Position numbers and translations under genes: made by a program
Shown here: one piece after another, positions 17,599-25,548 of the stretch
Numbering within the stretch: position 1 is the stretch's first letter
Layout of the letters: each line of letters opens with the position of its first letter
From: Pedobacter frigidisoli
GTDB taxonomy: Bacteria > Bacteroidota > Bacteroidia > Sphingobacteriales > Sphingobacteriaceae
DNA length: 64,000 bases
Direction of reading: 5' to 3'
Assembly: GCF_004331675.1 (NCBI RefSeq)
Contig: NZ_SJSN01000002.1
Coordinates: forward strand, 1-64,000
Notes under the pieces: generated by a model
Told to the model about the DNA's origin: nothing
The model's database searches: none
What the model saw: only the letters and a program-made list of their open reading frames with translations

Positions 17599-18366
17599 AT
17601 GAATAGAATCAAACAACTCTTCCAAGAGAAGATAAATATATTATCAATTTATTACACAGCCGGTTATCCAAATATTGGCGATACGATTCAAGTTGCCGAG
17701 GCTTTAGAAAAATCTGGTGCGGATATGCTAGAGATTGGTTTCCCATATTCAGACCCTGTGGCTGATGGTCCAGTGATTCAGGCAAGCAGCAAGAAATCTT
17801 TAGACCAGGGCATGACACTTAAACTGCTCTTTGAACAATTGAAAGATTTGCGTAAAAACGTTACCATTCCTGTTTTATTGATGGGTTATGTAAATCCTGT
17901 TTTGCAATTCGGTGTAGAGAATTTTTGTAAAGCCTGTGCTGAAGTTGGCGTTGATGGTTGCATTGTTCCGGATTTACCAATGGTAGAATATGAGGAGTTT
18001 TACAAAGGTTGTTTTGAGGAACACAATTTAAGTAATGTGTTTTTAATTACGCCTCAAACAGCTGATGAACGTATTCATAAGATTGACGGATTAACCAATG
18101 GATTTATTTATCTGCTTTCTTCTTCTGCAACAACAGGTAAAAACTTGGAAGTTGGTGATACTACAGAAACTTATTTCAGCAGAATTAAAAATATGAATCT
18201 TAAAAACCCAACGATGATTGGTTTTGGTATTAGTGATAAACAAACTTTTGATAAAGCTTGTTCTTATGCCAATGGAGCAATTATTGGAACTGCTTTCGTA
18301 AGAGCAATTGAGAATGGCAATATTGAGGAAAGGGTAAGTGAGTTTATGAATAAGTTTAAAGGTTAA
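17599..18366 (+). CDS. trpA: Tryptophan synthase alpha subunit
   Basis: A 255-residue TIM-barrel subunit that cleaves indole-3-glycerol phosphate to indole and passes it to TrpB. The catalytic glutamate lies in DMLEIGFPYSDPVADGP (about residues 43-59) and the catalytic aspartate in VDGCIVPDLPM (about 120-130). The phosphate loop is GFGIS at about 208. Length is slightly short but normal for Bacteroidota. It is the last recognised gene of the trp operon. Confidence 0.95.
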   Translation: MNRIKQLFQEKINILSIYYTAGYPNIGDTIQVAEALEKSGADMLEIGFPYSDPVADGPVIQASSKKSLDQGMTLKLLFEQLKDLRKNVTIPVLLMGYVNPVLQFGVENFCKACAEVGVDGCIVPDLPMVEYEEFYKGCFEEHNLSNVFLITPQTADERIHKIDGLTNGFIYLLSSSATTGKNLEVGDTTETYFSRIKNMNLKNPTMIGFGISDKQTFDKACSYANGAIIGTAFVRAIENGNIEERVSEFMNKFKG

Positions 18367-18433
18367 GCATGTACCGCAAAGCACACAAATTTTTTTGTAA
18401 AGAACGGTAAGTTTTAAAAAAGCAGAATTAAGC

Positions 18434-18835
18434 ATGCAAAAGATAGATAGAGATAAAGAAGTTCTCATTGATTATTCTATCAATATGGCAAAAGTTTTTA
18501 TAAGAGAATGCCAAGAATTTTATCCGTTTGCAGCAACAATAGGAATTGATGGTGAACTTATCCCATTACTTAATTACGATGGAAATGAGTTTTCCTCAAG
18601 CGTAGATGTACTTTTGGATTTAAACAACCTATTGAATTCGCAGTTAGGAAACACAAAAAGAGCTTATGCTTTAGCATATGATGTTTCGATAACAAAGAAT
18701 GAAAAGAAAAGCGATGCTCTTGCTGTCAAAATAAAGCATTTAGAATCAGAAGAAGTTGTAATATATTATTTTAGCTATGTTTCAGGAGCGGATAATAATG
18801 TTGAGATTTTAGATTCATGGGGAGAGATACAATAG
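18434..18835 (+). CDS. Uncharacterised 133-residue protein
   Basis: I do not recognise this protein. It has no signal peptide or membrane segment and a mildly acidic composition. An N-terminal helix region (about 8-30) precedes a beta-rich part with strands such as FAATIGIDGELIPLL, YALAYDVSITK and EVVIYYFSYVSG, which gives it the look of a small cytoplasmic domain of the immunity-protein or SMI1/KNR4 size class. That likeness is weak. It begins 67 bases after trpA and precedes a strong terminator, so it probably ends the trp transcript, perhaps by chance of position. Confidence 0.65.
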   Translation: MQKIDRDKEVLIDYSINMAKVFIRECQEFYPFAATIGIDGELIPLLNYDGNEFSSSVDVLLDLNNLLNSQLGNTKRAYALAYDVSITKNEKKSDALAVKIKHLESEEVVIYYFSYVSGADNNVEILDSWGEIQ

Positions 18836-18862
18836 TTTAAAAACTAAGGAATATCCAATTCT

Positions 18863-18893
18863 AGTCGTAGCGCCTCGCTACGACTTTTTTTTA
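18863..18893 (+). terminator. Terminator of the trp operon
   Basis: AGTCGTAGC (18863-18871) pairs perfectly with GCTACGACT (18877-18885) around GCCTC, followed by eight T residues. It lies 27 bases after the stop codon of the 133-residue protein gene. Confidence 0.88.
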
Positions 18894-18895
18894 TT

Positions 18896-19065
18896 GTGTC
18901 CTGGCCGGACTGGCTTTTTTCTTTTGACCACAAAAGAAACAAAACTCCCGGCTGAAAATTTTTCTTTTGAAGTTAGTGGTTTAGCTTGGATAAGCTAACC
19001 CGAAAAATTTGTTAGGCCGGATTAAAGTAGAACGGGGATGATGTGGTGAGGCTTAGCTGGATGGA
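18896..19065 (+). repeat. Dispersed repeat family A, copy 3
   Basis: Nearly the same as 16091-16261. The hairpin is TTTCTTTTG/CAAAAGAAA (18918-18926 with 18931-18939, loop ACCA). It starts directly after the trp terminator. Confidence 0.85.
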
Positions 19066-19097
19066 AAGGTAAGGTGTACGAGCAAATTGTGATAAAT

Positions 19098-19187
19098 CGT
19101 CATTTCGACCGAAGCGGAGAATCTTTAAATAAACTTGGCACAAGGTCAAAGATTACTCAATTGCGCTGCGCTTCATTCGAAATGACG
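19098..19187. repeat. Palindromic repeat family C, full copy
   Basis: CGTCATTTCGACCGAAGCGGAGAATCTTT on the left matches in reverse complement AAAGATTACTC-AATTGCGCTGCGCTTCATTCGAAATGACG on the right, giving a long imperfect hairpin. A half copy lies at 19666-19695. The motif is widespread between Bacteroidota genes according to general knowledge. Confidence 0.75.
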
Positions 19188-19200
19188 ACTTGTTGCATTT

Positions 19201-19634
19201 TTATCTTACCCAATTCTCATAACTCATTTTAAACTTTACTTCGCTTTTATTTACCATTCCGACACTTTTCCACCTTTTTTTTTGTAAAACTTTTCTGCTC
19301 TGGTATTCGAGGCAGTTCCTAGCCAAACAGTTTGTTTTGTTTGACTGAAGTACCAATCCATCATCAATCGATGCAGCGCTTTGCCGACGCCTTTGCCCTC
19401 AAATTCCGGTCTTAAAAATAAAGCCCAGATATCGTTCTCTCCCAAATCCACGATAGAGAAGACTACGATTGCACCATCGATTTCACAAACCCAGCCTTTG
19501 CCACGTTGAATGATAAACTCCTCGCAGTCTGTATCCGTTACGAGCACAGGGTTAGACAAGTTGTTTTCTTTGACTGTATGTCTGACGATTTGGATTTGTG
19601 GTATATCCGATATTTCTGCCTGGCGGTAAATCAT
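19201..19634 (-). pseudogene. GNAT acetyltransferase, apparently frameshifted near its end
   Basis: The frame from the ATG at 19634 gives 127 residues of a GNAT N-acetyltransferase and stops at 19251. Motif A (RPEFEGKGVGKALH, acetyl-CoA binding, about 76-89) and TASNTRAEKFY are intact. The protein then ends abruptly after FYKKKGGKVSEW. Shifting frame by one base at the A9 run or just after it (19271-19281 region) gives KSVGMVNKSEV-KFKMSYENWVR and a stop at 19201, which is a normal GNAT C-terminus. So about 25 residues are lost through a one-base deletion, a sequencing error or slippage. The acceptor substrate is unknown. Confidence 0.75.
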
Positions 19635-19665
19635 AAAACTAAAATATTAAATGTATTTTCATTAT

Positions 19666-19695
19666 CGTCATTTCGACCGTAGCGGAGAAATCTTT
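19666..19695 (+). repeat. Palindromic repeat family C, half copy
   Basis: CGTCATTTCGACCGTAGCGGAGAAATCTTT matches the left arm of 19098-19187, but no right arm follows. It lies just upstream of the GNAT gene, so together the two copies flank that gene. Confidence 0.7.
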
Positions 19696-19854
19696 GTCTT
19701 AGTGATTGGTGTCTCACTAACCACGGATTAATGAGCGTTTCGGTTGGTGAGAAACCAACCTATAGAAAAATGTTTATTAGCGATTTGTAGCTCCCTTTTT
19801 ATTTCAAGTTGCATTGATGGTTTATTTGTTCCTTGCAATTACCCAATTTTTCTA

Positions 19855-20041
19855 AACCCGACCGACATGGAAATACTTTTTATTGAAGCTACTTTGAATA
19901 TGCTGTCATGCTGAGGTACGAAGCATCTGCAACCGATGAGACAGATGCTTCATTCTTCAGCACGACAGAAGTTAAAAAGATTGTAATAAAGGGCGGGACT
20001 GCTGTTTCAAAAGAACTACAGGCATTGCTTTCCAAAAAAGA
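19855..20041 (+). repeat. Dispersed repeat family B, copy 2
   Basis: It shares with 9331-9568 the CTGTCATGCTGAGG and ACGAAGCATCTGC blocks, the end GGCGGGACTGCTG, and the right flank AAGAACTACAGGCATTGC-TTTCCAAAAAA. Confidence 0.75.
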
Positions 20042-20205
20042 AAAAATGTCTGCTTGTCACAATTTTTGTGAGCGACTAAAATCTTTCAAAAAAATAATCA
20101 TTCTTAAAATCTTGCTTAAAAGTGCCTATAGTCTACATTTAGTACTGACCAAATTTCATTTGACAATTCGATGATTGTTGATTTCTGAAATGGTTCTACA
20201 TTTGC

Positions 20206-20218
20206 TTAACGGTGTTAG
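20206..20218. promoter_or_regulatory. Candidate TetR operator O1
   Basis: TTAACGGTGTTAG is an imperfect form of the palindrome TTAACA-G-TGTTAA. It lies 27 bases before the tetR start codon and is followed by ATTATTTACACTTAA, a sequence repeated after operator O2. The position fits autoregulation. Confidence 0.5.
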
Positions 20219-20244
20219 ATTATTTACACTTAATAAATTCCGTC

Positions 20245-20850
20245 ATGGGAAGTAAAGAAAGAATTCTACGTTTAAAAGATGAAACCAGAACAAACATTCT
20301 GGATGCTGCCTTGAACATTGTTCAAACTGAGGGTTGGCAGGCATTGAGTATGCGTAAAATTGCCGACCAGATTGAATACACCGCACCGATAATTTACGAA
20401 TACTTTTCGAACAAAGAGGGAATTTTGCTTGAATTAACAAGAAGAGGTTACCTGATTTTGGCGAAAGATATTCGTGAAGCCAGAGACAAACATGAATCTG
20501 CTGAAGATAAAATGGAAGCCATGTGGGTTGCTTACTGGAACTTTGCTTTTGCCAACAAAGAATTTTATCAACTGATGTACGGCGTTGACATGGTTTGCTG
20601 CAATGTGAAAAGTGCAATGCCTGAAGCAGAAAATGTTGGCTCAATGTTAGGCGATGTAATTGAATCTTTGTTCGTGAAAAAACCGGTTTCTGAAGATGAT
20701 ATCTGCATGAAGTATTATACCTATTGGTCGATTATTCATGGTTTGATTTCCATTAATCTGGTTCGCCCTAATGGAAGAACAACCGATGAGCTTAATCAAC
20801 AAATTTTAAAAGATGCCATTAAAGGTATCACACTATCTATAAACAATTAA
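20245..20850 (+). CDS. TetR-family transcriptional regulator
   Basis: A 201-residue regulator. The N-terminal domain (about 10-60) has the TetR helix-turn-helix, with ILDAALNIVQTEG, LSMRKIADQIEYTAPIIYEYF and SNKEGILLEL. The C-terminal domain (65-200) is a helical ligand-binding and dimerisation domain. The ATG at 20245 gives the family N-terminus. An earlier in-frame TTG/ATG would add 11 residues from the operator sequence. It precedes an RND efflux operon on the same strand, and similar palindromes stand before both, so it most likely represses the pump and itself until a toxic compound binds. Confidence 0.9.
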   Translation: MGSKERILRLKDETRTNILDAALNIVQTEGWQALSMRKIADQIEYTAPIIYEYFSNKEGILLELTRRGYLILAKDIREARDKHESAEDKMEAMWVAYWNFAFANKEFYQLMYGVDMVCCNVKSAMPEAENVGSMLGDVIESLFVKKPVSEDDICMKYYTYWSIIHGLISINLVRPNGRTTDELNQQILKDAIKGITLSINN

Positions 20851-20869
20851 AATTTTTTTACCCGATAAT

Positions 20870-20882
20870 TTAACACTGTTAG
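20870..20882. promoter_or_regulatory. Candidate TetR operator O2
   Basis: TTAACACTGTTAG is followed by ATTATTTATACACTTTAAATCC, closely matching the sequence after O1. It lies 41 bases before the adaptor gene start, so a promoter-operator segment appears to be duplicated before the regulator and the pump. Confidence 0.6.
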
Positions 20883-20922
20883 ATTATTTATACACTTTAA
20901 ATCCACTATAATTTTTAATCAT

Positions 20923-22122
20923 ATGAATGCTATCCATCGTCTTTTTATTTTACTTAACAGTGTTAAACAGTTTAACCAAGTTAAGTCACTGTTAATTATT
21001 ACTACATTATCCATAATTTTGGTGAGCTGTAAATCATCTCCAGACCAAACTGCTGCAGCGCCACCACCGCCGGTTTTGCCTGTAAGCCTTGTTAATGAAA
21101 GCACAGAAACTACATTTATCGAATATCCTGCATCGATACAAGGTGCGGTTGATATCGATGTTCGTCCGCAGGTTAGCGGCTATTTGCAAAGTGTTTTGGT
21201 TAATGAGGGTGCTTATGTATCTGCCGGACAAACACTTTTCAAAATCAATGAAAATTCTTATCGTGAGGCTTTAAATAATGCCAAAGCAAGTTTACATGCT
21301 GCCGAAGCTGCCATTTTAAATGCTCAGTTGGAAGTTGATAAATTAACACCATTGGTTCAAAATAAGGTTGTTTCTGAGTTTCAATTGAAGACTGCAAAAA
21401 CCGCTTACAAAATTGCTCAAGCCAATGCCGAGCAAGCCAAAGCAAGTGTTGCATCGGCTCAAATTAACTTAGGTTATACCAATGTTAAAGCAACAGTAAG
21501 CGGCTATATCGGTCGTATACCTAAGAAACAGGGAAGTTTGGTTTCGCCAACTGACCAAATTGCTTTAACTCAATTATCTGATATCCACGAAGTGCATGTT
21601 TACTTCGCTTTAGCGGAAAATGATTTTAACAGTTTCAATGCGAATTATCCGGGTAAAAGTCCTGCAGATAGAATTAAACATCTTCCGGCAGTTGAATTGG
21701 TTTTGGCCGATAATTCCATCTATCCAATCAAAGGTAAAATTGATATGATTGACGGTCAGTTCGATAAAAATACCGGTGCCATTACTTTGAGAGCAAGTTT
21801 TCCTAATGCTAGTGGAACTTTACGTTCGGGAAATACAGGTAAACTTCGCTTAGGTTTAAAACATGATGATGCCATTTTAATTCCTCAATCGGCAACCGTT
21901 GAAATGCAGGATAAAGTTTTCGTATTCGCACTGAGCAAAGGCAACAAAGTGAGCAAAATGCCAATCACGGTTGTAGGTAAAAGCGGAAATAATTACCTGG
22001 TTAAAGATGGTGTTAAATCGGGCGACCAAATCGTGCTGAGCGGTTTAGACCGTTTGCAAGAGGGTCAAGTAATTACACCTGAGAAAGCGACAGATAAGGC
22101 AGCTCAAGTAGTTCATAAATAG
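20923..22122 (+). CDS. RND efflux periplasmic adaptor (lipoprotein)
   Basis: A 399-residue membrane fusion protein linking the inner-membrane pump to the outer-membrane channel. The lipoprotein signal ends at LVSC (Cys36), followed by a Pro-rich linker. The AcrA-like order is visible: lipoyl half-motifs (VDIDVRPQVSGYLQSVLVNEG at about 71-91), a helical hairpin (100-175), the second lipoyl half (TVSGYIGRIPKKQGSLV), a beta-barrel and a membrane-proximal domain. The signal peptide is unusual in having about 20 residues before the hydrophobic core, and palindrome O3 lies in that coding part, so a later start cannot be excluded, although no ATG is available. Confidence 0.92.
   Translation: MNAIHRLFILLNSVKQFNQVKSLLIITTLSIILVSCKSSPDQTAAAPPPPVLPVSLVNESTETTFIEYPASIQGAVDIDVRPQVSGYLQSVLVNEGAYVSAGQTLFKINENSYREALNNAKASLHAAEAAILNAQLEVDKLTPLVQNKVVSEFQLKTAKTAYKIAQANAEQAKASVASAQINLGYTNVKATVSGYIGRIPKKQGSLVSPTDQIALTQLSDIHEVHVYFALAENDFNSFNANYPGKSPADRIKHLPAVELVLADNSIYPIKGKIDMIDGQFDKNTGAITLRASFPNASGTLRSGNTGKLRLGLKHDDAILIPQSATVEMQDKVFVFALSKGNKVSKMPITVVGKSGNNYLVKDGVKSGDQIVLSGLDRLQEGQVITPEKATDKAAQVVHK
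20954..20966. promoter_or_regulatory. Candidate TetR operator O3, within the adaptor coding region
   Basis: TTAACAGTGTTAA is a perfect 13-base palindrome with a central G. It lies 31 bases inside the adaptor gene. A TetR dimer bound here would act as a roadblock downstream of O2. Confidence 0.5.
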
Positions 22123-22350
22123 AAAGAAGTCCGAAGTCAGAAGAGAGATTAAAGACCAAAGTTGAAAGACTAAAGCTTAAATACCAAAGACTAAAGCAGA
22201 AAGACTAAAGCTGAAAGACCAAAGCCTAAACTTTAAGGACCAGGGAGTTGAAAGCTTAAAGTTAAAAGAAAATAAAATTAAGTAATAGGTTATGCGTTCT
22301 GCGCTCCCTCCCCTCTGGGGAGGGTTGGGGTGGGGCTTAAATAAAAAAAA
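22123..22350 (+). repeat. Degenerate tandem repeat and G-rich hairpin between adaptor and pump genes
   Basis: From about 22130 to 22265 the unit AAGACTAAAGC or AAGACCAAAG recurs eight or so times with variation. It is followed at 22306-22336 by CCTCCCCTCTGGGGAGGG and TTGGGGTGGGG, which can fold. No terminator T tract is present, so the pump gene is probably still co-transcribed. Confidence 0.6.
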
Positions 22351-25300
22351 ATGTTCAAGATATTTATACAAAGGCCCGTATTGGCAACCGTTATCTCCAT
22401 ATTGTTGGTGATATTGGGGGTACTTGGTCTAACAAAATTGCCTTTACAACAGTTCCCTGATATTGCGCCGCCATCAGTTTTGGTTACGGCTGTTTATCCG
22501 GGAGCAAATGCCGAAACGGTTTTACGTTCGGTAGCGCCATCGCTTGAAGAATCGATAAATGGTGTAGAAAACATGACTTACATGAGTTCTACTGCAAGTA
22601 ATGATGGTTCGTTAGCGATTACAGTGTTCTTCAAATTGGGTACAAATGCCGACCAGGCTGCAGTTAACGTTCAAAATCGTGTGGCGCAAGCGACAAGTCA
22701 GTTACCTGCAGAAGTGGTGCAGCAAGGGGTAACCACTGCCAAACAACAGAACAGTTTCATCATGGCTATTGGTTTATACACGGAAGATGAGGCGAAATAC
22801 GACCAAACTTTCGTAGCCAACTACGCCCAAATCAATATTATTCCTGAAATCAAACGTATTCCAGGGGTAGGTTCAGCATCAATTTTTGGTGGCGTAAAAG
22901 ATTATTCGATGCGTGTATGGTTAAATCCAACGCAAATGGCAACTTATCAGGTTACGCCAAACGAAATCATGCGGGCCATTCAGGATAAAAGTTTGGAGGC
23001 TGCTCCGGGTAAATTCGGAGAGAAAAGTAAAGAAGTTTTCGAATACGTAATCAAATATAAAGGTAAACTAACCAAACCTGAAGAATATGAAAATATTGCT
23101 ATACGCTCCAATGCCGACGGTTCTATCCTGCACCTGAAAGATGTTGCAAGAATTGAACTTGGTGCTTATTCTTACAACAGTATTACCCGTATCAATGGCA
23201 AAAAAGCCATTGTAATTGGTATTATTCAGTTGGCAGGTTCCAATTCGAACGATATCCAGGTGGCGATTAATAAACTGATGGAAAAGCAAGAAAAGACTTT
23301 TCCGGCGGGCATTAAAAAGAATATTTTCTATAGTACAAAAGTTTCTTTAGACCAATCGATTGAACAAGTTGAGCATACTTTGGTGGAAGCCTTTATTTTG
23401 GTTTTCATCGTGGTGTTCTTGTTTCTGCAAGATTTCAGGTCGACATTAATTCCTGCAATTGCCGTTCCTGTAGCCATTTTGGGTACATTCTTCTTTATGC
23501 AATTGTTCGGATTCTCCATCAATTTATTAACCTTATTCGCTTTAATTCTGGCGATTGGTATTGTGGTGGATGATGCGATTGTGGTCGTCGAGGCGGTACA
23601 TGCCAAGATGGAGCACAAACATTTAGGCCCGAAAGCGGCTACCCACGAGGCGATGCACGAAATTACTGGTGCCATTATTTCCATCACATTGGTTATGGCA
23701 GCGGTATTCTTACCGGTTGGTTTTATGGAGGGTTCGACAGGGGTTTTCTACCGTCAGTTTGCCTTTACCATGGCGATTGCGATTGTAATTTCAGCGGTTA
23801 ACGCATTGACTTTAAGTCCGGCGCTCGCAGCCTTATTCTTAAAAGACAATCACTCTAATCATAATGGAAAACCTGAGGAGAAACCAAACTTTAAACAACG
23901 CTTCTTCAACGGATTCAACCACAGTTTCAACTCTTTAACCAACCGTTATGTTGGCGGCTTAAAGTTTTTGGTTCGCCACAAATGGTTGAGTATGGGTGGC
24001 TTGGCTTTAATTACTTTGGCTACAGTTTTCATGGTGAAAACTACACCTGCAGGCTTTATTCCAACGGAAGACCAGGGCTTTATTGCTATTGCAGTGAATA
24101 CACCATCGGGAACATCGCTAGACGGAACACAAAAAGTAATGACGCAGGCAGAAGATGTGTTGAGCAAACTAGATGCATCAAGAGACGTAATCGCAGTTTC
24201 GGGTTTCAACTTGCTGACCAATTCTACCAGTCCGTCATCAGCTGTTGTTTTTGTATTGCTTAAACCAAACGAAGAACGAGGCGCCGTGAAGAACATTGAG
24301 GAAATCATGAATCAAGTGCGTGGAAAATTAGGGGCCATTTCTGGCGGTAGTTTCTTTGTATTTAGTTTTCCAACAGTTCCGGGTTTCAGTAATGTGGAGG
24401 CTTTGGATATGGTTTTACAAGATAAAACAGGCGGTAAGCTGGATAAATTTAGTGGAATCTCTCAACAATTTATAGGCGAGTTGATGAAACGCCCAGAAAT
24501 TGCCGTGGCCTTTACCAGTTTCAAAGCAGATTATCCGCAGTTACAATTGGATATCAACGATGAAAAAGCAGACCAATTGGGTGTAAATGTGAAAGACATT
24601 CTGCAAACGATGCAGACTTATTTTGGTAGCGCACAGGCTTCGGATTTCAATCGTTTCGGTAAATATTATCGTGTGGTTGTTCAGGCTGATGTTCAGGACA
24701 GGGCAGACCCATCATCAATCGACCGGGTATTTGTAAAAAGCAATCGTGGTGAAATGGTACCTTTGAATACTTTGGTAAAACTGAGTCGTATTTATGGTTC
24801 GGAAACGGCATCAAGGTATAATCTTTTCAATTCGATTTCCATCAATGCGATTCCAAAACCAGGCTTTAGTTCTGGTCAGGCCATTAAAGCGATTGAAGAA
24901 GTGGCTGAAAAACAATTGCCAGCAGGATATAGTTACGAATTTTCAGGTCAAACACGCGAAGAAATTTCTTCAGGTGGACAATCGACCGTGATATTCTTAT
25001 TGTGTTTGGTATTCGTTTACTTCCTGCTATCTGCACAGTATGAAAGTTATATCTTACCATTGGCGGTAATTTTATCTATCCCTGCCGGAATATTTGGCGT
25101 ATTCGTTGCCATCGGTTTAACAGGAATTCAAAACAATATTTATGTTCAGGTGGCACTGATTATGCTTATCGGTTTGCTTGCTAAAAATGCGATTCTGATT
25201 GTAGAATTTGCGGTGCAGAGAAGAAAAGCGGGACAACCTCTGGTTTCATCAGCTTTGGAAGCTGCAAAATCGAGGTTACGACCGATTATCATGACTTCAT

Positions 25301-25548
25301 TGGCTTTCATCGTAGGTTTAATCCCGATGATGGGGGCAACAGGACCGTCGGCTCAAGGTAACCACTCCATTAGTATTGGTGCTGCAGGTGGTATGATTTC
25401 AGGTGTAATTTTAGGATTGTTCTTCATTCCGGTACTCTTTGTCATCTTCCAATCTATCCAAGAAAAATTATCAAAAAAATCACAAGAGGTTGTTCAACAT
25501 TATCATGAGGAAGAACCTGTAAATCACGTTGTATATGAAACGGTTTAA
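22351..25548 (+). CDS. RND multidrug efflux permease (HAE1/AcrB type)
   Basis: A 1065-residue proton-driven inner-membrane pump. The sequence starts with the usual first membrane helix (residues 6-28). LPLQQFPDIAPPSVLV follows, then the two large periplasmic loops and twelve membrane segments. The paired aspartates needed for proton transfer are in GIVVDDAIVVVEA in the fourth helix (about 406-418), and GPSAQGNHSISIG and the last helices close the second half. Length is normal for AcrB. The end overlaps the outer-membrane gene by 14 bases, which indicates coupled translation. Substrates are unknown, but the HAE1 type exports hydrophobic compounds. Confidence 0.96.
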   Translation: MFKIFIQRPVLATVISILLVILGVLGLTKLPLQQFPDIAPPSVLVTAVYPGANAETVLRSVAPSLEESINGVENMTYMSSTASNDGSLAITVFFKLGTNADQAAVNVQNRVAQATSQLPAEVVQQGVTTAKQQNSFIMAIGLYTEDEAKYDQTFVANYAQINIIPEIKRIPGVGSASIFGGVKDYSMRVWLNPTQMATYQVTPNEIMRAIQDKSLEAAPGKFGEKSKEVFEYVIKYKGKLTKPEEYENIAIRSNADGSILHLKDVARIELGAYSYNSITRINGKKAIVIGIIQLAGSNSNDIQVAINKLMEKQEKTFPAGIKKNIFYSTKVSLDQSIEQVEHTLVEAFILVFIVVFLFLQDFRSTLIPAIAVPVAILGTFFFMQLFGFSINLLTLFALILAIGIVVDDAIVVVEAVHAKMEHKHLGPKAATHEAMHEITGAIISITLVMAAVFLPVGFMEGSTGVFYRQFAFTMAIAIVISAVNALTLSPALAALFLKDNHSNHNGKPEEKPNFKQRFFNGFNHSFNSLTNRYVGGLKFLVRHKWLSMGGLALITLATVFMVKTTPAGFIPTEDQGFIAIAVNTPSGTSLDGTQKVMTQAEDVLSKLDASRDVIAVSGFNLLTNSTSPSSAVVFVLLKPNEERGAVKNIEEIMNQVRGKLGAISGGSFFVFSFPTVPGFSNVEALDMVLQDKTGGKLDKFSGISQQFIGELMKRPEIAVAFTSFKADYPQLQLDINDEKADQLGVNVKDILQTMQTYFGSAQASDFNRFGKYYRVVVQADVQDRADPSSIDRVFVKSNRGEMVPLNTLVKLSRIYGSETASRYNLFNSISINAIPKPGFSSGQAIKAIEEVAEKQLPAGYSYEFSGQTREEISSGGQSTVIFLLCLVFVYFLLSAQYESYILPLAVILSIPAGIFGVFVAIGLTGIQNNIYVQVALIMLIGLLAKNAILIVEFAVQRRKAGQPLVSSALEAAKSRLRPIIMTSLAFIVGLIPMMGATGPSAQGNHSISIGAAGGMISGVILGLFFIPVLFVIFQSIQEKLSKKSQEVVQHYHEEEPVNHVVYETV

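Larger units (their letters stand above)
19635..20244. other. Repeat-rich spacer before the tetR gene
   Basis: The spacer holds a half copy of repeat C (19666-19695), a small hairpin GGTTGGTGAGAAACCAACC (about 19742-19760), repeat B copy 2 (19855-20041) and the tetR promoter region. The open frame at 19908-20174 lies inside repeat B and is not a gene. Confidence 0.6.

Noticed and set aside
19908..20174. 88-codon open frame
   Set aside because: It lies inside repeat family B copy 2, and the other copies have stops.
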